A stretch of 64,000 nucleotides of DNA, taken from contig NZ_CP036264.1 in the NCBI RefSeq assembly GCF_008035925.1, forward strand, positions 4,772,402 through 4,836,401, in the 5' to 3' direction. The position numbers and the translations under genes were made by a program. The notes beneath the pieces are model-generated. The model searched no databases and was not told the DNA's origin. It was given only the letters and a program-made list of their open reading frames with translations. Below, in pieces: positions 7,716 to 16,778 of this stretch (the stretch's first letter is position 1; each line of letters opens with the position of its first letter). The stretch is from Stieleria maiorica. Lineage in GTDB: Bacteria > Planctomycetota > Planctomycetia > Pirellulales > Pirellulaceae.

Positions 7716-10445
7716 ATGACCGACTCAAAGATGATCGCCCAGGATGAAGTGAAGAAGCACCTCGGCGAACTTGAGCGAAATGCCGAAGTCGACGTAGACG
7801 CCTCCGAAACCAACGAGTGGCTTTCGTCGCTCGAATACGTGCTTAAGAGTAAGGGACCCGATCGCGTTCGGTTTCTGCTTGAAAAGCTCCGTGACCGTGC
7901 CGCCGAACAAGGTGTTCAAGCGGCCGCCGACACCTCGACACCCTACCTGAACACGATCCCGGTTCACGACGAACCGGCCTATCCGGGCAATCGAGAGTTG
8001 GAACGCCGAATCAAGTCGATCATTCGCTGGAACGCGATGGCGATGGTCGTCGGCGGCAACAAACGCGGCGGTGGAATCGGCGGACACATCAGCACCTTTG
8101 CCTCGAGCGCGACGCTGTACGAAGTCGCCTTCAATCACTTCTTCAAAGGCCGCGGGGAAGACGGGTACAGCGGGGACTCGGTTTATTTCCAAGGCCACGC
8201 CTCGCCGGGGATGTATAGCCGCGCGTTTCTCGAAGGCCGACTGGGCAAAGAGAAGCTGATTAATTTCCGCCGCGAACTGGAACCCGAAGGCGGATTGAGC
8301 AGCTATCCACACCCCTGGTTGATGCCCGATTTTTGGGAGTACCCGACCGTCTCGATGGGCTTGGGACCGATCATGGCGATCTACCAGGCGCGCTTCAACG
8401 AATACCTCCGCGACCGCGGTATCAAAGACACCAGCGGCCAAAAGGTTTGGGCGTTCTTGGGCGACGGTGAATGCGACGAACCGGAAACACTGGGCGCGAT
8501 CGGGTTGGCATCTCGCGAAAAGCTGGACAATTTGATCTTCGTCATCAATTGCAACCTGCAACGCTTGGACGGTCCCGTCCGCGGTAACGGAAAGATCATC
8601 CAGGAACTCGAATCGATCTTCCGCGGTGCCGGCTGGAACGTGATCAAGGTCATTTGGGGCGGCGAGTGGGACGAATTGCTGGCCCGCGACACCACCGGGT
8701 TGTTGGCCAAACGGATGGGCGAAGTCGTCGACGGCCAATACCAAAAGTACACCGGCATGCCCGGCAGCTACATCCGCGAGCACTTCTTCGGCAAGTACCC
8801 CGAACTGCTGAAGCTGGTCGAGAATTACAGCGACGAAAAACTGGAAAAAATGCGTCGCGGCGGCCACGATCCGGAAAAGGTCTTTGCGGCGTATCAAAAA
8901 GCCGTCAGTCTGAAAAACGAAAAACCGACGGTCGTCCTGGCCAAGACGATCAAGGGTTACGGTTTGGGCGAAGCCGGCGAAGGACGCAACGTCGCACACA
9001 ACCAAAAGAAACTCAACGAAGCGGAACTGCTGGAATTCCGCACCCGGTTCGGGATCCCGATCAGCGACGATGAAGTCGTCAACACGCCGTTCTACAAGCC
9101 GCCTCAAGGCAGCCAAGAGATCAAATACCTGCACGAACGACGCAAGGCGCTCGGCGGTTACCTGCCCTCGCGTCCGACCGAGCACCCGACGTTGGAAGTG
9201 CCGTCGCTGGACGACATGCGGAAAACGATCAAACGCTTGGAAAACAAAAGCGTCAGCACCACGTTCGCCGTCGTCCAAACCTTGATCGCCCTGTGCCGCG
9301 ACAAGAAGATCGGCAAGTACATGGTGCCGATCGTCCCCGACGAATCGCGAACCTTCGGCATGGAAGGCATGTTCACCCAGTTCGGGATCTATGCCCATGC
9401 CGGCCAGCTGTACGAACCGGTCGATTCGGCGATCCTGCAAAAGTACAAAGAAGCCCAGGACGGCCAAATCCTGGAAGAAGGCATCACCGAAGCGGGCTCG
9501 ATGGCCAGCTTCAACGCCGCCGGAACCGCGTACAGCTGCCACGGCGTCAACATGATTCCGTTCTTCATCTACTACAGCATGTTCGGGTTTCAACGCATCG
9601 GTGACCTGATCTGGGCCGCCGCCGACATGCGAGCCAAGGGTTTCTTGGTCGGCGGAACGGCCGGTCGAACCACGCTTAACGGCGAAGGTCTGCAGCACCA
9701 GGACGGTCACAGCTTGCTCAACGCCATCGCCTTCCCCACCGTGCGATCCTACGATCCCGCCTTCGCCTACGAAGCCGTCGTGATCATCCAAGAAGGCTTG
9801 CAGAAGATGTACGCCGAAGGCGAGCAGTGCATTTACTACTTGATGAGCGAAAACGAGGAGTACATGCACCCCGAGATGCCTGAGGGTTGCGAAGAGGGAA
9901 TCGTCAAAGGCATGTACAAGTACCGCAGCCGCGAAGTCGACGGTGCCAAGGCCCGCGTCCAATTGTTCGGCAGCGGCGCGATCCTGAACTGCGTCCTGGC
10001 CGCGCAGGAATTGCTGGCCGAAAAGTACGGTGTGGCCAGCGACGTCTGGAGCGTCACCAGTTACACCCAGTTGCGACGTGACGCGGCGGCCTGTGACCGC
10101 TGGAACATGTTGCATCCGACCGAGACGCCGAAAAAGAGCTACTTGGAAGAAGTGTTGGACGGTGTCGAAGGCCCGTTCATTTCGGCCAGCGACTACGTTC
10201 GCGCCCTCGGTGAGCAACTGACACCCTGGATCCCCGGTGACTACTTCGTCCTGGGAACCGACGGGATGGGCCGAAGCGAAACCCGTGAATCACTGCGACG
10301 CCACTTCGAAGTGGACAAGGAATCGATCACGATCGCCACGCTCAGCCGGCTCAGCAAGGCCGGTGTGTTCTCGCCCGCCGACGTCAAACAGGCGATCGAT
10401 GACCTCGGCTACGATGCCGACAAGCCGGACCCCTACTACACCTAG
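7716..10445 (+). CDS. aceE: Pyruvate dehydrogenase E1 component, homodimeric type
   Basis: AceE decarboxylates pyruvate with thiamine diphosphate and passes the acetyl group to lipoyl-E2, feeding acetyl-CoA into the TCA cycle. From ATG 7716 (MTDSKMIAQDE) the protein is 909 residues, close to the 887 of the E. coli enzyme. The thiamine diphosphate motif starts GDGECDEPE at residue 249 and ends NCN at 278-280. The alpha2-type family blocks GGHISTFASSATLYEVAFNH, QGHASPGMYSRAFLEGRL and EGLQHQDGHS are all present. aceF follows after 123 bases on the same strand, so they are probably one operon; the E3 gene lpd is not in the window. Confidence 0.97.
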   Translation: MTDSKMIAQDEVKKHLGELERNAEVDVDASETNEWLSSLEYVLKSKGPDRVRFLLEKLRDRAAEQGVQAAADTSTPYLNTIPVHDEPAYPGNRELERRIKSIIRWNAMAMVVGGNKRGGGIGGHISTFASSATLYEVAFNHFFKGRGEDGYSGDSVYFQGHASPGMYSRAFLEGRLGKEKLINFRRELEPEGGLSSYPHPWLMPDFWEYPTVSMGLGPIMAIYQARFNEYLRDRGIKDTSGQKVWAFLGDGECDEPETLGAIGLASREKLDNLIFVINCNLQRLDGPVRGNGKIIQELESIFRGAGWNVIKVIWGGEWDELLARDTTGLLAKRMGEVVDGQYQKYTGMPGSYIREHFFGKYPELLKLVENYSDEKLEKMRRGGHDPEKVFAAYQKAVSLKNEKPTVVLAKTIKGYGLGEAGEGRNVAHNQKKLNEAELLEFRTRFGIPISDDEVVNTPFYKPPQGSQEIKYLHERRKALGGYLPSRPTEHPTLEVPSLDDMRKTIKRLENKSVSTTFAVVQTLIALCRDKKIGKYMVPIVPDESRTFGMEGMFTQFGIYAHAGQLYEPVDSAILQKYKEAQDGQILEEGITEAGSMASFNAAGTAYSCHGVNMIPFFIYYSMFGFQRIGDLIWAAADMRAKGFLVGGTAGRTTLNGEGLQHQDGHSLLNAIAFPTVRSYDPAFAYEAVVIIQEGLQKMYAEGEQCIYYLMSENEEYMHPEMPEGCEEGIVKGMYKYRSREVDGAKARVQLFGSGAILNCVLAAQELLAEKYGVASDVWSVTSYTQLRRDAAACDRWNMLHPTETPKKSYLEEVLDGVEGPFISASDYVRALGEQLTPWIPGDYFVLGTDGMGRSETRESLRRHFEVDKESITIATLSRLSKAGVFSPADVKQAIDDLGYDADKPDPYYT

Positions 10446-10568
10446 TTCTTCATCCCCGAATTGATTTTGTCCCTGCACGGAATCTATCCCTGCACCGAAT
10501 TCTCTTTGCACTGGGCGACGGCACGACGCCGTCGCGCTTGACCTCTCCTAATCGCTGATAATCCACTC

Positions 10569-12056
10569 ATGGCTACTGAAGTTACCCTCCCCGATCTTGG
10601 TGACGGCATCGAATCCGGTGACGTTCTTGAAGTGTTCGTCTCGGTCGGAGACGTCATCTCCGAAGGTCAAGACATCGTTGAAATGGAAACGGACAAGGCG
10701 ACCGTTCCCGTGCCGTCCTCGGTCGCCGGAAAGGTCTCCAAGATCGCCGTCAGCGAAGGCGACACCGTGCCGATCGGCGGAGTGTTGATCGAAGTCGAAG
10801 CGGAATCGGGAGCGTCGGCCCCGGCGGCAACACCCGAGCCGGAAGCGCCCAAAGCCGAACAACCGGCAGAGCCTGCGCCGCCTGCGGCAGAGCCCGCACC
10901 TGCGGCCGAACCCGCACCGCAACCTCCGGCACAACAGGCCCCGCCGCAGCCGACGCCGGCCCCCCAAGCTGCACCTGCCCCGGCTGCCCCCGCCGCAGCC
11001 ACTCCCTCGCCCGCCGCTCCGGCCCCTGCACCAGCTCCCGCCGCTCCAGCGGCGCCCGTCGCCGACGCCGAGGGCGGTGTGATCCCGGCCGGTCCGGCCG
11101 TGCGTCGTTTCGCTCGTGAAGTCGGGGTGGATTTAAATCGGGTTCAAGGGACCGGCGAAGGCGGCCGGATCACCCGCGACGATGTGCTGGCCGCGGTCCG
11201 TGCCGCGAGCCATTCGGCAGCCAACCAAGCGGCCACCAGCCAAGCCGCCGCCAGCCCCGCGAGCAATCCCAGTCCCGCTCCGGCAGCCGCAGCGACACCG
11301 GCGGCGACTCAGGATTCGGATCGGCCCGGCACGCCCGCGATGGACGATTTCGGATCGATCCGCGTCGAACGGATGAGCAAGATCCGCAAGACGATCAGCA
11401 AGCAAATGCACGCCAGCTGGTCGACCGTCCCCCGCGTCACCAACTTCGATGATGCCGACATCACCGAACTGGAACACCTGCGGCAGACCAGCAAGGAAGA
11501 TTATGCCAAGCAGGGTCTGAAATTGACGACCATGCCGTTCTTGATTAAAGCCGTGGCCACCGCGTTGCAGCGGCATCCGGCGATCAACGCGACGATCGAT
11601 CAAGAGAACGAGCAACTGATCTACAAGGACTATGTCAACGTCGGCATCGCCGTCGACACCGACCGCGGGTTGGTCGTTCCGGTGTTGAAAGACGCCGACC
11701 GGATGAGCGTGCCCGGCGTGACGCGGACGCTGGCAGAGATGGCCGGCAAAGTCCGCAGCGGACAGTTCGCCGTCAACGACTTGCGTGGCGGAACGTTCAC
11801 GATCAGCAACTTGGGGGCAATCGGCGGCCAGTACTCGACTCCGATCGTCAACGTCCCGGAAGTCGCGATCTTGCTGGTCGGGCGGTCGCGAAAGTTGCCC
11901 GTGGTGATGCCCGACGACACGATCCAACCGCGGTTGATGATGCCGCTGTCGCTGTCCTACGACCACCGCTTGGTCGACGGCGGAACGGCCGCCCGCTTCC
12001 TGAATGAAGTGATCGATTTGCTGGAAGCCCCCAGCCGTCTGTTGCTGGCGTTCTGA
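10569..12056 (+). CDS. aceF: Dihydrolipoamide acetyltransferase (E2 of pyruvate dehydrogenase)
   Basis: E2 forms the core of the pyruvate dehydrogenase complex and transfers acetyl groups from lipoyl-lysine to CoA. The 495-residue protein has one N-terminal lipoyl domain with the modified Lys at 43 (METDKATV), a long flexible Ala/Pro linker at about 82-165, a peripheral subunit-binding domain near 175-212 ([20 protein letters not shown]), a second Ala-rich linker, and the catalytic acetyltransferase domain ending in DHRLVDGG with the catalytic His near 466 and Asp near 470. A single lipoyl domain is fewer than the three of E. coli and is common in other bacteria. It pairs with aceE just upstream. 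Confidence 0.96.
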   Translation: MATEVTLPDLGDGIESGDVLEVFVSVGDVISEGQDIVEMETDKATVPVPSSVAGKVSKIAVSEGDTVPIGGVLIEVEAESGASAPAATPEPEAPKAEQPAEPAPPAAEPAPAAEPAPQPPAQQAPPQPTPAPQAAPAPAAPAAATPSPAAPAPAPAPAAPAAPVADAEGGVIPAGPAVRRFAREVGVDLNRVQGTGEGGRITRDDVLAAVRAASHSAANQAATSQAAASPASNPSPAPAAAATPAATQDSDRPGTPAMDDFGSIRVERMSKIRKTISKQMHASWSTVPRVTNFDDADITELEHLRQTSKEDYAKQGLKLTTMPFLIKAVATALQRHPAINATIDQENEQLIYKDYVNVGIAVDTDRGLVVPVLKDADRMSVPGVTRTLAEMAGKVRSGQFAVNDLRGGTFTISNLGAIGGQYSTPIVNVPEVAILLVGRSRKLPVVMPDDTIQPRLMMPLSLSYDHRLVDGGTAARFLNEVIDLLEAPSRLLLAF

Positions 12057-12171
12057 TCCGGCGCCGCCGCGATAGTAAATTCCGTTCGTAGCGGAAGCCG
12101 CCAAGGCTTTCGCGCTGCGGGCGTCTGCCCGCACGCGCTCCAGCGGGAAACGTCAGCGAGCGGCCCGTCAG
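12057..12171. repeat. Left remnant of a 226-bp repeat unit, cut by the IS
   Basis: The last 30 or so bases before the insertion sequence (about 12141-12171) match the 226-bp repeat unit found just beyond the element: cagcgggaa then cgtcagcgagcggcccgtc. The element has therefore inserted into a copy of the repeat. The rest of this stretch, after the aceF stop, holds nothing I recognise. Confidence 0.75.
12164..12171. repeat. Target site duplication, left copy
   Basis: The 8 bases cccgtcag immediately before the left terminal inverted repeat recur at 13461-13468 immediately after the right one. ISAs1-family elements usually duplicate 8-10 bases. Confidence 0.92.
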
Positions 12172-13460
12172 CCACGACGATCGCACCAAAATCTGGATTC
12201 AGTATTCGCCGAAGCCTTGCCTCAGTGAACCCCTCCGCCAATAAATTCAGCCGGACTGGTTTCTCACTGCCCTGTTACGGAGATGGCAATGGCTTCCCAA
12301 ATCGACGTGTTTCACGAGTGTTTTGATCAAGTTGAAGATCCGCGAGTGGCTGGACGAACAACTCATCCACTTAACTCGATTCTGTTCTTGGTTGTCTCGG
12401 CTGTCATCGCTGGCGCGGACGGTCCTGATGAGATCGAAAGCTTCGGCGATGAGAAGCTGGACTGGCTATCCAAATACGCAGATTTTGAAGCCGGCATCCC
12501 TTCTCACGATACCATCACGCGAGTGTTGTCCCTGATCAAACCAGCTGAGTTTCAGAAGGCACTTCTTCAGTGGCATGCTCATCTCTGCGAAATGAATTGG
12601 GATCACGAGATTAAGGACGACGATCATCCCGTTCATGTTGCGATCGATGGCAAGACGGTACGAGGTTCCTACACCGACGCGGAGAAATCCGATGCGATCC
12701 ACATTGTCAGCGCCTGGGCAACCGAAAACGGCGTTGCGCTTGGGCAAACCGAAGTCGACTCAAAGTCCAACGAAATCACGGCGATTCCCGAGTTACTCGA
12801 ATTGATCGACATCAGCAATGCGATCGTGACGCTCGACGCTATGGGTTGCCAAAAGTCGATCGCCGAAAAGATTATCGACGAAGGTGGCGACTATGTTTTC
12901 GCCGTCAAGGACAATCACCCCAAGCTCTGCGCCGCCATCGCTGAACATTTTGAAATGGCTCACAACGAAGGGCTCACAACTCATGGCGTGCGATCGACCA
13001 CGACCAAGGGGAAGCAGGCTGGGCGTGACGAAGAACGCTTTTACGCGACTGGCCCGATTCCTGAGTCACTGCGTGCCCTGACCGATCAATGGAAAGGGGC
13101 CAAAAGCATTTGCCAAGCGAATACTTGCACGAGTCGTGGCGACAAACAAACAAGTGATATTCGCTACTACATTTCAAGCCGACCGGCACGTGTAGGTGAA
13201 TTCGCAAATAGCGCTCGTCGCCACTGGGGCATCGAAAGCATGCACTGGGTTCTCGATGTCGTGTTTCATGAGGATTCGAGTCGGCTCCGAACCAAGAACG
13301 CTACGTCGAACATGAGCTTTACTCGTCGGTTTGTCACGACGCTTCTCAAGCGAGACACCCGGAAGAAGAGTCTTAGGCGGAAACGAAAAATCGCAGGCTG
13401 GAACACCGCATTTCTCGAAAAACTCCTGTTTGCAGCCTAATTTTGGTGCGATCGTCGTGG
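12172..13460 (+). mobile_element. Complete ISAs1-family insertion sequence (1289 bp)
   Basis: Both ends are visible: a perfect terminal inverted repeat starting ccacgacgatcgcaccaaaa at 12172 and ending with its reverse complement at 13460; the match extends one further base inward to 21 bp. It is flanked by the 8-bp direct repeat cccgtcag and carries one full transposase gene. The perfect ends, exact duplication and intact gene suggest a recent insertion that may still be active. The insertion is inside a copy of the 226-bp intergenic repeat. Confidence 0.95.
12283..13440 (+). CDS. ISAs1-family transposase
   Basis: This DDE transposase cuts and pastes the surrounding element. The 385-residue product has the family's N-terminal segment (FHECFDQVEDPRVAGRTTHPL) and a DDE core: Asp in HVAIDGKTVRG, Asp in VTLDAMGCQ, and the Glu in the HWGIES block followed by MHWVLDVVFHED. 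The length is normal for the family (about 370-390) with no frameshift or early stop. The stop codon is the base just before the right inverted repeat. Codon use is less GC-biased at third positions than in the neighbouring genes, as expected for a mobile gene. Confidence 0.95.
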   Translation: MAMASQIDVFHECFDQVEDPRVAGRTTHPLNSILFLVVSAVIAGADGPDEIESFGDEKLDWLSKYADFEAGIPSHDTITRVLSLIKPAEFQKALLQWHAHLCEMNWDHEIKDDDHPVHVAIDGKTVRGSYTDAEKSDAIHIVSAWATENGVALGQTEVDSKSNEITAIPELLELIDISNAIVTLDAMGCQKSIAEKIIDEGGDYVFAVKDNHPKLCAAIAEHFEMAHNEGLTTHGVRSTTTKGKQAGRDEERFYATGPIPESLRALTDQWKGAKSICQANTCTSRGDKQTSDIRYYISSRPARVGEFANSARRHWGIESMHWVLDVVFHEDSSRLRTKNATSNMSFTRRFVTTLLKRDTRKKSLRRKRKIAGWNTAFLEKLLFAA

Positions 13461-13468
13461 CCCGTCAG
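13461..13468. repeat. Target site duplication, right copy
   Basis: cccgtcag, identical to 12164-12171. It is also the natural start of the first 226-bp repeat unit (compare 13687), which shows what the uninterrupted site looked like. Confidence 0.92.
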
Positions 13469-14200
13469 CCAACCCACGTGCAAACGAGGGCCTCTCGCTC
13501 ACGCGTCGTGCTGGCATCAACGTCCATTGCCAGCGGGAAGCGTCACGGCCTGTTGATTTAGTCCGATCACACGTGGGATCAGCCGTTTCGCGCGAGCGTA
13601 CGGGCTTCCCATACCAAGAAAACGTACTGGCGCCCGTAGGCTCGCGCCAAACGGCTGATTAAATCAACGGGCCGGTCAGCGAGCGGCCCGTCAGCCAACC
13701 CACGTGCAAACGAGGGCCACTCGCTCACACGTCGTGCTGGCATCAACATCCATTGCCAGCGGGAAGCGTCGCGGCCTGTTGATTTAGTCCGATCACACGT
13801 GGGATCAGCCGTTTCGCGCGAGCGTACGGGCTTCCCATACCAAGAAAACGTACTGGCGCCCGTAGGCTCGCGCCAAACGGCTGATTAAATCAACGGGCCG
13901 GTCAGCGAGCGGCCCGCCGGTCAACCCGCGTGCAAACGGGAGCCACTCGCTCACGCGTCGTGCTGGCATCAACGTCCATTGCCAGCGGGAAGCGTCACGG
14001 CCTGTTGATTTAGTCCGATCACACGTGGGATCAGCCGTTTCGCGCGAGCGTACGGGCTTCCCATACCAAGAAAACGTACTGGCGCCCGTAGGCTCGCGCC
14101 AAACGGCTGATTAAATCAACGGGCCGGTCAGCGAGCGGCCCGGCGGTCAACCCGCGTGCAAACGGGAGCCACTCGCTCACGCGTCGTGCTGGCATCAACC
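13461..14200. repeat. 226-bp tandem repeat array (three full units and a partial fourth)
   Basis: Units start at 13461, 13687, 13913 and 14139, exactly 226 bases apart, with about 95% or more identity between units. Each unit contains a large palindrome: outer arms gttgattta / taaatcaac (13552 and 13668 in unit 1), inner arms cagccgttt / aaacggctg, and an inner cgcgag / ctcgcg. The open frames across it are by-products of the repeat. The inner arms resemble those of the dispersed elements at 45.4, 54.0 and 56.3 kb. Confidence 0.93.
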
Positions 14201-14459
14201 GTCTGCCAGGGCTTCGTCCTTCCCCAGGCCGCGCCGCGGAGGGAGCGAAACTCTTGGCGAGTTCCGCTACGTCCAACCGCCCGACCGCCGCGGGGTTTTG
14301 CGAAACTTTCCGTCTGGAGCGGCAGATGCAGGCTGAAACCGAGGTTTCCGCGGGGATGTTGCGTGCTGTTTGAGCACGTCTGATAGACTATTCTGTTCTA
14401 AGGAAGACCGCGACGTGGCTGCGTCGTGCTTACCCCTATCCCAGCTTTTCTTTCGGAGA
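14201..14459. other. Leader region of the exbB-exbD-exbD operon
   Basis: No gene seen. It should contain the promoter of the exb operon. A GGAG lies directly before the chosen exbB ATG with very short spacing, so the exact start is not certain; an in-frame extension to 14370 exists but lacks family character. Confidence 0.5.
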
Positions 14460-15401
14460 ATGTCGTTGAAGACCAACGTGTATGGCCCGCTCCAGGTATT
14501 CGGGCTCCCCTGTCGATCCAATATTGTTTTCAAGGCCGTGATCTTGGTGGTCACCGCATTGTTCTGTCTGTCGGGACCTGTCGCTGGGGTTGTCGCTCAA
14601 GATGACGCGATGGATGAATTTGGTGACATCGCCGGCCCCGGAGAAGACCCGGCCCCGGCCCCCGCGGATGACGGCGCTGCCCCCGCCGGTGGTGGTCCAG
14701 CAGCGGGCGGTGGTGGAAACGGCGGCGGCGGCGGCGCTGACCAAGCGGCCGCTCCGCAGTCGGATTCGCTTCTCGCCTGGGTGCTCGACTCGCTTGGCTA
14801 CACGTACCTGATCATTTTTTTGTTGCTGTCGGTCACGCTGGTTTCGTTGTTTGTGATGAATATGCTGGCCGCCCGACGCGAAACGTTGTGCCCGAACGAA
14901 CTGATCGAAAGCTTCGAAGAAAAGCTCAACGCCAAGCAATTCCAAGAAGCCTATGACATGGCTCGCACCGACGAATCGGTCCTCGGCCAAGTCCTCTCGG
15001 CCGGACTGGCCAAGATCTCCCGCGGCTACAACAAGGCGATCGAAGGCATGCAGGAGGTCGGTGAGGAAGAGAGCATGAAGCTGGAGCACCGATTGAGCTA
15101 CATGGCGTTGATCGGCAACCTGAGCCCGATGATCGGATTGTTCGGCACCGTCCAAGGGATGATCGCGTCGTTCCGCGTGATCGCCACCAGCCCGCAAACG
15201 CCCAAACCGGCCCAATTGGCCGAAGGGATCTCGACCGCGTTGTTTACCACCCTGGTTGGCTTGGCCGTCGCCATCCCCGCCATCGCGGCCTACAACATCT
15301 TGCGGAACCGTGTCGCACGACTGCTGTTGGAAGTCGGCGTGCAAAGCGAAAACCTGATGAGCCGTTTTGAAGACATCCAACCGGGAGGCGGCGCCCAGTG
15401 A
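14460..15401 (+). CDS. exbB: MotA/TolQ/ExbB proton channel family protein
   Basis: ExbB-type proteins form the pentameric proton channel that energises outer-membrane transport or envelope processes together with ExbD. From ATG 14460 the product is 313 residues. A signal-like hydrophobic stretch lies at about 24-47, then a low-complexity Pro/Ala/Gly segment (about 60-100), a transmembrane helix at about 114-136, a cytoplasmic helical region, and the conserved double-helix block (MALIGNLSPMIGLFGTVQGMI and the later ISTALFTTLVGLAVAIPA). The N-terminal periplasmic extension with a poly-Gly run is longer than in E. coli ExbB, as in many planctomycete and Bacteroidetes forms. Its TGA overlaps the next start. 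Confidence 0.93.
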   Translation: MSLKTNVYGPLQVFGLPCRSNIVFKAVILVVTALFCLSGPVAGVVAQDDAMDEFGDIAGPGEDPAPAPADDGAAPAGGGPAAGGGGNGGGGGADQAAAPQSDSLLAWVLDSLGYTYLIIFLLLSVTLVSLFVMNMLAARRETLCPNELIESFEEKLNAKQFQEAYDMARTDESVLGQVLSAGLAKISRGYNKAIEGMQEVGEEESMKLEHRLSYMALIGNLSPMIGLFGTVQGMIASFRVIATSPQTPKPAQLAEGISTALFTTLVGLAVAIPAIAAYNILRNRVARLLLEVGVQSENLMSRFEDIQPGGGAQ

Positions 15402-15835
15402 AGGTAAAGTCGAAGAAGCCCGACTTGGCCGAAGGCGACTTGACCCCGATGATTGACATGACGTTTCAGTTGATCGCGTTCTTCATGGTGCTGATCAACT
15501 TTTCGCAGACCGAATCAAATGAACGGGTCGTTTTGCCGAGCAGCCAACTGGTCAAGCCGCCGGAAAAGCCGCTGGAGTTTCCGATCATCTTGCACGTCGC
15601 CAAAGACGGGGAAATCATCCTCGGCGGCGACAGCTACACCACCGAAACGCTCAGCACCGGTCTGCGCCGGGAACTGGCGGTCATGAAGGCCGAAAAGAAA
15701 TCGCCGGCTGATGCCAACGTCATCATCCGGGGACACCAGGACGTCGCCGCCGGCCAGGTCCAGGAAATCATCCGCGTCGCTCAAGACCAACAACTGGAAC
15801 AATTCGCGCTGCGCGCCAAGGAGGACCGGTCATGA
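15398..15835 (+). CDS. exbD: ExbD/TolR biopolymer transport protein, first copy
   Basis: ExbD is the single-pass partner of ExbB that couples proton flow to movement in the periplasm. It starts with GTG at 15398, overlapping the exbB stop as GTGA. The 145-residue protein has a short basic cytoplasmic tail, the motif LTPMIDMTFQLIAFFMV with the essential Asp in the membrane helix (residues 15-40), and a periplasmic beta/alpha domain. It differs in sequence from the second ExbD that follows, so the pair probably forms a heteromeric stator. Confidence 0.92.
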   Translation: MKVKSKKPDLAEGDLTPMIDMTFQLIAFFMVLINFSQTESNERVVLPSSQLVKPPEKPLEFPIILHVAKDGEIILGGDSYTTETLSTGLRRELAVMKAEKKSPADANVIIRGHQDVAAGQVQEIIRVAQDQQLEQFALRAKEDRS

Positions 15836-16311
15836 GAATGCGACATGAAGTGGAGCACGAGAAGAACGAGTTGAACATGACCAGCATGATCGACATCGTC
15901 TTCCTGCTGCTCGTGTTCTTTGTGATGACGTTCAAGATCGTCGAAATGGAAGGTGACTTCACCGTCCGGATGCCCCTGGCCGGTGATTCCAACGCAACCC
16001 CCGACGTCACCGATCTGCCACTGAAACTGCGGCTGCGAGCCGACAACGACGGAAAGCTGACGTCGATGTCGTTGAACGAAATCAATCTCGGCACCGACTT
16101 CAACAAGCTTCGCGCCAACGTGATCGGGCTGGTCGGCACCGACGAACCGGTCGAAGGCGATGATGGTCCGGAGATCGAAATCGATACCGATTACAACCTC
16201 CGCTACGCCTACGTTATCCAAGCCATCACCTCGGTCAGCGGCTATCGCGACGACACCGATCAAGTCGTCAAACTGATCGAGAAGATCAAGTTCGCAAAAC
16301 CGCGACGCTGA
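15832..16311 (+). CDS. exbD: ExbD/TolR biopolymer transport protein, second copy
   Basis: This is a second ExbD-type subunit, 159 residues, starting at ATG 15832 and overlapping the previous stop as ATGA. It has the membrane motif NMTSMIDIVFLLLVFFVM with the proton-carrying Asp, followed by a periplasmic domain with an acidic loop (DEPVEGDDGPEIEID). The exbB-exbD-exbD order, with every junction overlapping, is a common planctomycete and delta-proteobacterial arrangement. No TonB or receptor gene is nearby, so the process energised is unknown. Confidence 0.92.
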   Translation: MRMRHEVEHEKNELNMTSMIDIVFLLLVFFVMTFKIVEMEGDFTVRMPLAGDSNATPDVTDLPLKLRLRADNDGKLTSMSLNEINLGTDFNKLRANVIGLVGTDEPVEGDDGPEIEIDTDYNLRYAYVIQAITSVSGYRDDTDQVVKLIEKIKFAKPRR

Positions 16312-16336
16312 TCTGCATGAATCAGGGACTCAGATT

Positions 16337-16410
16337 CGTAGCTACGCTCGCCAGAGCGTGGTCCTCCAACCGATCACACAGAGATCCACCTTCTGGCGAA
16401 GGTAGCTACG
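16337..16410. repeat. GTAGCTAC palindromic element, copy 1
   Basis: Left arm starts gtagctacgctcgccagagc, right arm ends ttctggcgaaggtagctac, separated by about 24 bases. Each arm also folds alone (GCTC-GCCA-GAGC and CTTC-GCCA-GAAG on the same strand reading). It lies between the convergent ends of exbD and the ferredoxin gene. Copies 2 and 3 are at 28611 and 39231. Confidence 0.9.
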
Positions 16411-16424
16411 TTTGGGTTTATTCG

Positions 16425-16778
16425 TCACGCCCCGGCGATCACGTGGGACCGGATGATTGATCCCTTGGCCAGGTGTTCGTCAAAGATCCGGTCGATGATC
16501 TCCGGCGTGCAGTCCCCGTACCAGACCCCGTCGGGCAGCACGCCGACGATCGGGCCACCCTTGCAGACGCCGATGCAACCCGCCTTGATCCGCAAGACGA
16601 TCGCGTGATCTTCCTTGCGGCGCTGTTTGACCCGGCGTTTGATCTGGTTCCACGCCGCGTCCATCGCCTTTCCGCTACAACACTTGGCGGTCTTGCGATC
16701 CATGCACACCACCAACGTATGCTCGACTTTGTCGAGTTTCAGTTTGGCGGCTTTCTTGCGGGCGGAGCTTAAATTCAT
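16425..16778 (-). CDS. Thioredoxin-fold [2Fe-2S] ferredoxin
   Basis: This is a small electron carrier of the thioredoxin-like [2Fe-2S] type (Shethna/Aquifex ferredoxin family). The 117-residue protein has the cysteines expected to bind the cluster: Cys25 (VVCMD), Cys33-Cys34 (AKCCSG), then AGCIGVCKGG with Cys about 68 and 72. The C-terminal GVWYGDCTPE motif is typical of the family. It overlaps the ftsH stop as ATGA, so it is translated with the membrane protease FtsH. That pairing has no obvious biochemical reason. Its redox partner cannot be told from the window. Confidence 0.88.
   Translation of the reverse strand: MNLSSARKKAAKLKLDKVEHTLVVCMDRKTAKCCSGKAMDAAWNQIKRRVKQRRKEDHAIVLRIKAGCIGVCKGGPIVGVLPDGVWYGDCTPEIIDRIFDEHLAKGSIIRSHVIAGA

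Noticed and set aside
7725..10217. Open frame of 830 codons on the minus strand opposite aceE
   Set aside because: It is the shadow of aceE, kept open by the strong third-position G/C bias; it has no protein-family motifs, and aceE has full pyruvate dehydrogenase motifs.
14031..14276. Minus-strand frame at the end of the 226-bp array
   Set aside because: Consists of repeat sequence plus a short tail; no support as a gene.
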